Positions 14,258-16,473 of a DNA stretch of 16,473 nucleotides are shown here, one piece after another. How positions within the stretch are numbered: the stretch's first letter is position 1; each line of letters begins with the position of its first letter. The stretch is from IDS-8 sp964491485. Its GTDB lineage: Bacteria; Pseudomonadota; Gammaproteobacteria; Steroidobacterales; Woeseiaceae. Under the pieces are notes generated by a model, which searched no databases, was not told the DNA's origin, and saw only the letters and a list, made by a program, of their open reading frames with translations. The DNA lies in assembly GCA_964491485.1 (NCBI GenBank), contig CAZBGV010000080.1:1-16473 (forward strand), written 5' to 3'. The translations under genes and the position numbers were made by a program.

Positions 14258-15070
14258 TCAGCGCTGGCAGCGCGGGCAGTAGAACGTGGAGCGCTGGCCG
14301 ACCACCGCCACCGCGAGCGGCGCGCGGCAGCGCGGGCAGGGCTCGCCGTCGCGGCCGTAGACCTTGAGCTCCTGCTCGAAATAACCGGGCTCGCCGTCGG
14401 CGCCGTGAAAATCGTTGAGGGTGGTTCCGCCGGCGTCGATGGCGCGGGTCAGCACCTCGCGGATCGCCTGCGCGAGCGCCTCCATGCGCGGCAGCGCGAC
14501 GCGATCCGCCCGGCGCTTCGGGTGAATGCCTGCTGCGAACAGGGCTTCGTTGGCGTAGATGTTGCCGACCCCCGCCACGACGGACGAATCCATGATGAAA
14601 GATTTCACGGCGACCCGCCGCCCGCGCGCGCGGCCGTACAGCCAGTTGCCGTCGAAACCCGGTTCGAGCGGCTCGGGCCCGAGGTTCCGGAGCAGCGGGT
14701 GAGCGCCGGGATTCCGGGTCCAGAGCAGCGAGCCGAATCGGCGCGGGTCGCGGAAACGCAGCGCCTTGCCGTTGGCAGCAACGATGTCCACGTGATCGTG
14801 GACACCCGGCGGCTCCGCCGGATCGGCGATGCGCAGGCTCCCTGACATTCCGAGGTGCAGGAGCAGCGTGCCGCGGTCGGTCTCGAACAGCAGGTATTTG
14901 GCGCGGCGGCGCAAGCTCCTGATGAACTGTCCCGGCAGCTCGCGGTCGATCACCCGCGGGATCGGCCAGCGCAGCCGGCGCTCGCGGACGGTTACCGCCG
15001 TAACCTCCTGCTTTTCAAGCCAGGGCGCGATGCCGCGGCGGCTGGTTTCGACTTCGGGCAGTTCTGGCAT
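14258..15070 (-). CDS. mutM: Formamidopyrimidine-DNA glycosylase (Fpg/MutM)
   Basis: A 270-residue protein, the usual length. It starts MPELPEVETSRRG, where P2 is the catalytic nucleophile after Met removal and E3 the acid. Also visible are K58 in RAKYLLF, LHLGMSGSLR (71-80), RFRDPRRFG, VVAGVGNIYANEALF (164-178), and a C-terminal zinc finger with C245, C248, C265 and C268. It removes 8-oxoguanine and ring-opened purines from DNA and cuts the strand by beta-delta elimination. Start ATG 15070 is fixed by the conserved N-terminus, which must begin Met-Pro-Glu; the ribosome site ACGGAG lies just upstream. The open frame above it is spurious. Divergent from the desaturase. Confidence 0.97.
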   Translation of the reverse strand: MPELPEVETSRRGIAPWLEKQEVTAVTVRERRLRWPIPRVIDRELPGQFIRSLRRRAKYLLFETDRGTLLLHLGMSGSLRIADPAEPPGVHDHVDIVAANGKALRFRDPRRFGSLLWTRNPGAHPLLRNLGPEPLEPGFDGNWLYGRARGRRVAVKSFIMDSSVVAGVGNIYANEALFAAGIHPKRRADRVALPRMEALAQAIREVLTRAIDAGGTTLNDFHGADGEPGYFEQELKVYGRDGEPCPRCRAPLAVAVVGQRSTFYCPRCQR

Positions 15071-15191
15071 AATGCTCCGTGCGACACCGCTCCCGTGAGC
15101 TGGCGCACGTTTTTGCTGCTGACGCCTGCGGCAATTCACCACGAGCTGCAAAATCGGCGACCCCGGTCCCACGATCGGGCGCGCCGCAGAT

Positions 15192-15197
15192 TATACT
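15192..15197 (+). promoter_or_regulatory. Probable -10 box of the desaturase gene
   Basis: TATACT (in GATTATACTCAC) matches 5 of 6 consensus bases and lies 28 bases before the ATG at 15226. No good -35 is seen at 17 bases, so an activator or other sigma factor may be involved. The 155-base mutM/desaturase spacer contains no other signal I can support. Confidence 0.45.
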
Positions 15198-15225
15198 CAC
15201 CGCAACTTCCCTGGAATCCCGCTAA

Positions 15226-16404
15226 ATGGAATACCTGTACGGCCTGCTGAATCTGTCCTTCTGGGAATACGTGATCGTCACCGTGGCGATGGTGCAGCTC
15301 ACGATGATGGCGGTGACGCTCTACCTGCACCGGGACCAGGCGCATCGCGCGCTCGACCTGCATTCCGCGCTGCGGCACTTCTTCCGCTTCTGGATCTGGT
15401 GCACCTCCGGCATGCTCACGAAGGAGTGGGTGGCGGTGCACCGCAAGCATCACGCGTTCTGCGAGACGCCGGACGATCCGCACAGCCCGCAGGTCGTCGG
15501 GCTGAAGAAAGTGCTGCTCGAAGGCGCGGAGCTGTATCGCGCCGAAAAGGACAAACCCGAAACGCTCGAGAAATTCGGGCGCGGCTGCCCGGATGACTGG
15601 ATCGAGCGCAACATCTACCAGCGTTTCCCCTACGGCGGCATCGTCCTGACGGTCGTCGCGGATCTCCTGCTCTTCGGCGTGCCCGGCATCATCATCATCG
15701 CCGTGCAGATGATCTCCATGCCCGTGTTCGCCGCCGGCGTCATCAACGGCCTCGGGCACCACAGCGGCTACCGCAACTTCGAGTGCGACGATGCCGCGAC
15801 CAACCTGATCCCCTGGGCTTTCCTGATCGGCGGCGAGGAGCTGCACAACAACCACCACGCCTTCCCGACCTCGGCGAAATTCTCGGTGCGCAGCTGGGAA
15901 TTCGACATCGGCTGGATGTACATCTGCATCCTGCGCGCGCTCGGTCTCGCCAAAGTGAAAAAAGTGGCGCCGAAGCCCGTGCTCAAGAAAGATCCGCGCC
16001 CGCACGTCGATCTCGACAACCTGCGCGCCGTGATCGTCAATCGCATGCACGTGCTGAGGGACTACACGCGCCAGGTCACCCTGCCGGTGTTGAAGCGCGA
16101 AAGCGCGAGGACCACCGACGGCGGACGCCTGTGGCGGGTGCGCAAGCTGTTCATCCGCACGCCCGTGCTCCTCGACGAATCCGCGCGCCGGCGCCTGGGC
16201 GAGCTACTTTCCGACAACGCCGCGCTCAACACCGTGCACGAATTCCGCGAGCGCCTCGCGAGGCTCTGGAGCGGCGCCAACATGAGCAACGAGCGGCTGC
16301 TGCAGCATTTGCGCGAATGGTGTGCCGAGGCGGAAGCCAGCGGCATCAAGGTCCTCGAGGACTTCGCCGCGCGGCTGCGCTCCTACCAGCTCGCCGCCGC
16401 CTGA
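15226..16404 (+). CDS. Membrane acyl-CoA delta-9 fatty-acid desaturase, DesB-like
   Basis: A 392-residue protein. Residues 1-250 form the membrane desaturase core with three His boxes for the di-iron centre: HRDQAH (35-40), HRKHH (72-76) and HNNHH (207-211), plus GHHSGYRNFE (177-186). Hydrophobic helices lie near 12-34, 136-160 and 163-176. It closely resembles the aerobic acyl-CoA desaturase DesB of Pseudomonas as I recall it, including CETPDDPHSP and IGGEELHNNHH. It inserts a cis double bond into saturated acyl chains, using O2 and electrons from a reductase that is not encoded here. Residues about 317-390 form a soluble tail (see findings) that looks like the end of ISL3-type transposases. 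Start: ATG 15226, weak ribosome site TGGA. Probably a single-gene unit. Confidence 0.93.
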   Translation: MEYLYGLLNLSFWEYVIVTVAMVQLTMMAVTLYLHRDQAHRALDLHSALRHFFRFWIWCTSGMLTKEWVAVHRKHHAFCETPDDPHSPQVVGLKKVLLEGAELYRAEKDKPETLEKFGRGCPDDWIERNIYQRFPYGGIVLTVVADLLLFGVPGIIIIAVQMISMPVFAAGVINGLGHHSGYRNFECDDAATNLIPWAFLIGGEELHNNHHAFPTSAKFSVRSWEFDIGWMYICILRALGLAKVKKVAPKPVLKKDPRPHVDLDNLRAVIVNRMHVLRDYTRQVTLPVLKRESARTTDGGRLWRVRKLFIRTPVLLDESARRRLGELLSDNAALNTVHEFRERLARLWSGANMSNERLLQHLREWCAEAEASGIKVLEDFAARLRSYQLAAA

Positions 16405-16412
16405 CCCACGCA

Positions 16413-16431
16413 TTGCCCGGCGGGCTCCTGC
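16413..16431 (-). repeat. Degenerate REP-like unit after the desaturase gene
   Basis: TTGCCCGGCGGGCTCCTGC keeps a 4-base stem GCCC/GGGC and resembles the REP right half GCGGGCTCCTAC at 10 of 12 bases. It lies inside a wider weak stem CCACGC (16406-16411) with GCGTGG (16433-16438), about 10 bases beyond the stop, and may act as a terminator. Confidence 0.35.
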
Positions 16432-16473
16432 GGCGTGGTGCCTTCGTTTCGGGTACGTGGCTGCGTTCGGTCG

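Noticed and set aside
15071..15172. Longer N-terminus of MutM
   Set aside because: Fpg needs an N-terminal Pro after Met removal, and MPELPEVE at 15070 gives exactly that.

Overview
The window is a GC-rich, gene-dense piece of a bacterial chromosome. The gene order rsmD-coaD divergent from ftsY-ftsE-ftsX, with rpoH nearby, is a gammaproteobacterial core arrangement. The very high G/C third-position use, GTAG-type REP hairpins, a Xanthomonas-like acyl-CoA/glutaryl-CoA dehydrogenase, a DesB-like desaturase and a CIRCE operator point to a high-GC gammaproteobacterium related to Xanthomonadales, Steroidobacterales or Nevskiales. This placement is inferred from protein and synteny resemblance; no rRNA is present.

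Layout. (1) 1-844: the end of a SIMPL/DUF541 gene converges on a Nudix hydrolase, with a head-to-head REP pair between them. (2) 937-4873: a MATE transporter and a small DUF883-like membrane protein on the + strand, facing an exported monohaem cytochrome c and a second MATE transporter on the - strand. The second MATE gene overlaps the end of gcdH. (3) 4870-7336: gcdH (-) is divergent from a YiaD-like OmpA lipoprotein (+), followed by a DUF3465 protein (+). (4) 7502-13074 (-): ftsY, ftsE and ftsX in an overlapping operon, then a Tat-exported FAD-linked oxidase, then rpoH with its own regulatory region and terminator. (5) 13137-14245 (+): rsmD and coaD, overlapping by ATGA. (6) 14258-16404: mutM (-) divergent from a membrane fatty-acid desaturase (+).

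How the genes work together. FtsEX is the divisome ABC complex that regulates cell-wall hydrolysis, and FtsY is the signal-recognition-particle receptor. RpoH is the heat-shock sigma factor, CoaD acts in coenzyme A synthesis, RsmD methylates 16S rRNA and MutM repairs oxidised guanine. The accessory genes (two MATE pumps, cytochrome c, FAD oxidase, GcdH, desaturase) are transport and redox functions interleaved with this core.

The strongest regulatory signal is a perfect CIRCE inverted repeat (9-9-9) upstream of rpoH. On the same strand it overlaps a sequence that fits an extracytoplasmic-stress (sigma-E) promoter. I see no CRISPR array, tRNA, rRNA, intact insertion sequence, phage or defence cluster, and no convincing new multi-gene system. 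The best leads are the rpoH control region, the transposase-like tail of the desaturase, the oxidase gene placed between ftsX and rpoH, the REP-derived stop codon, and the probable CTG start of the second MATE gene.
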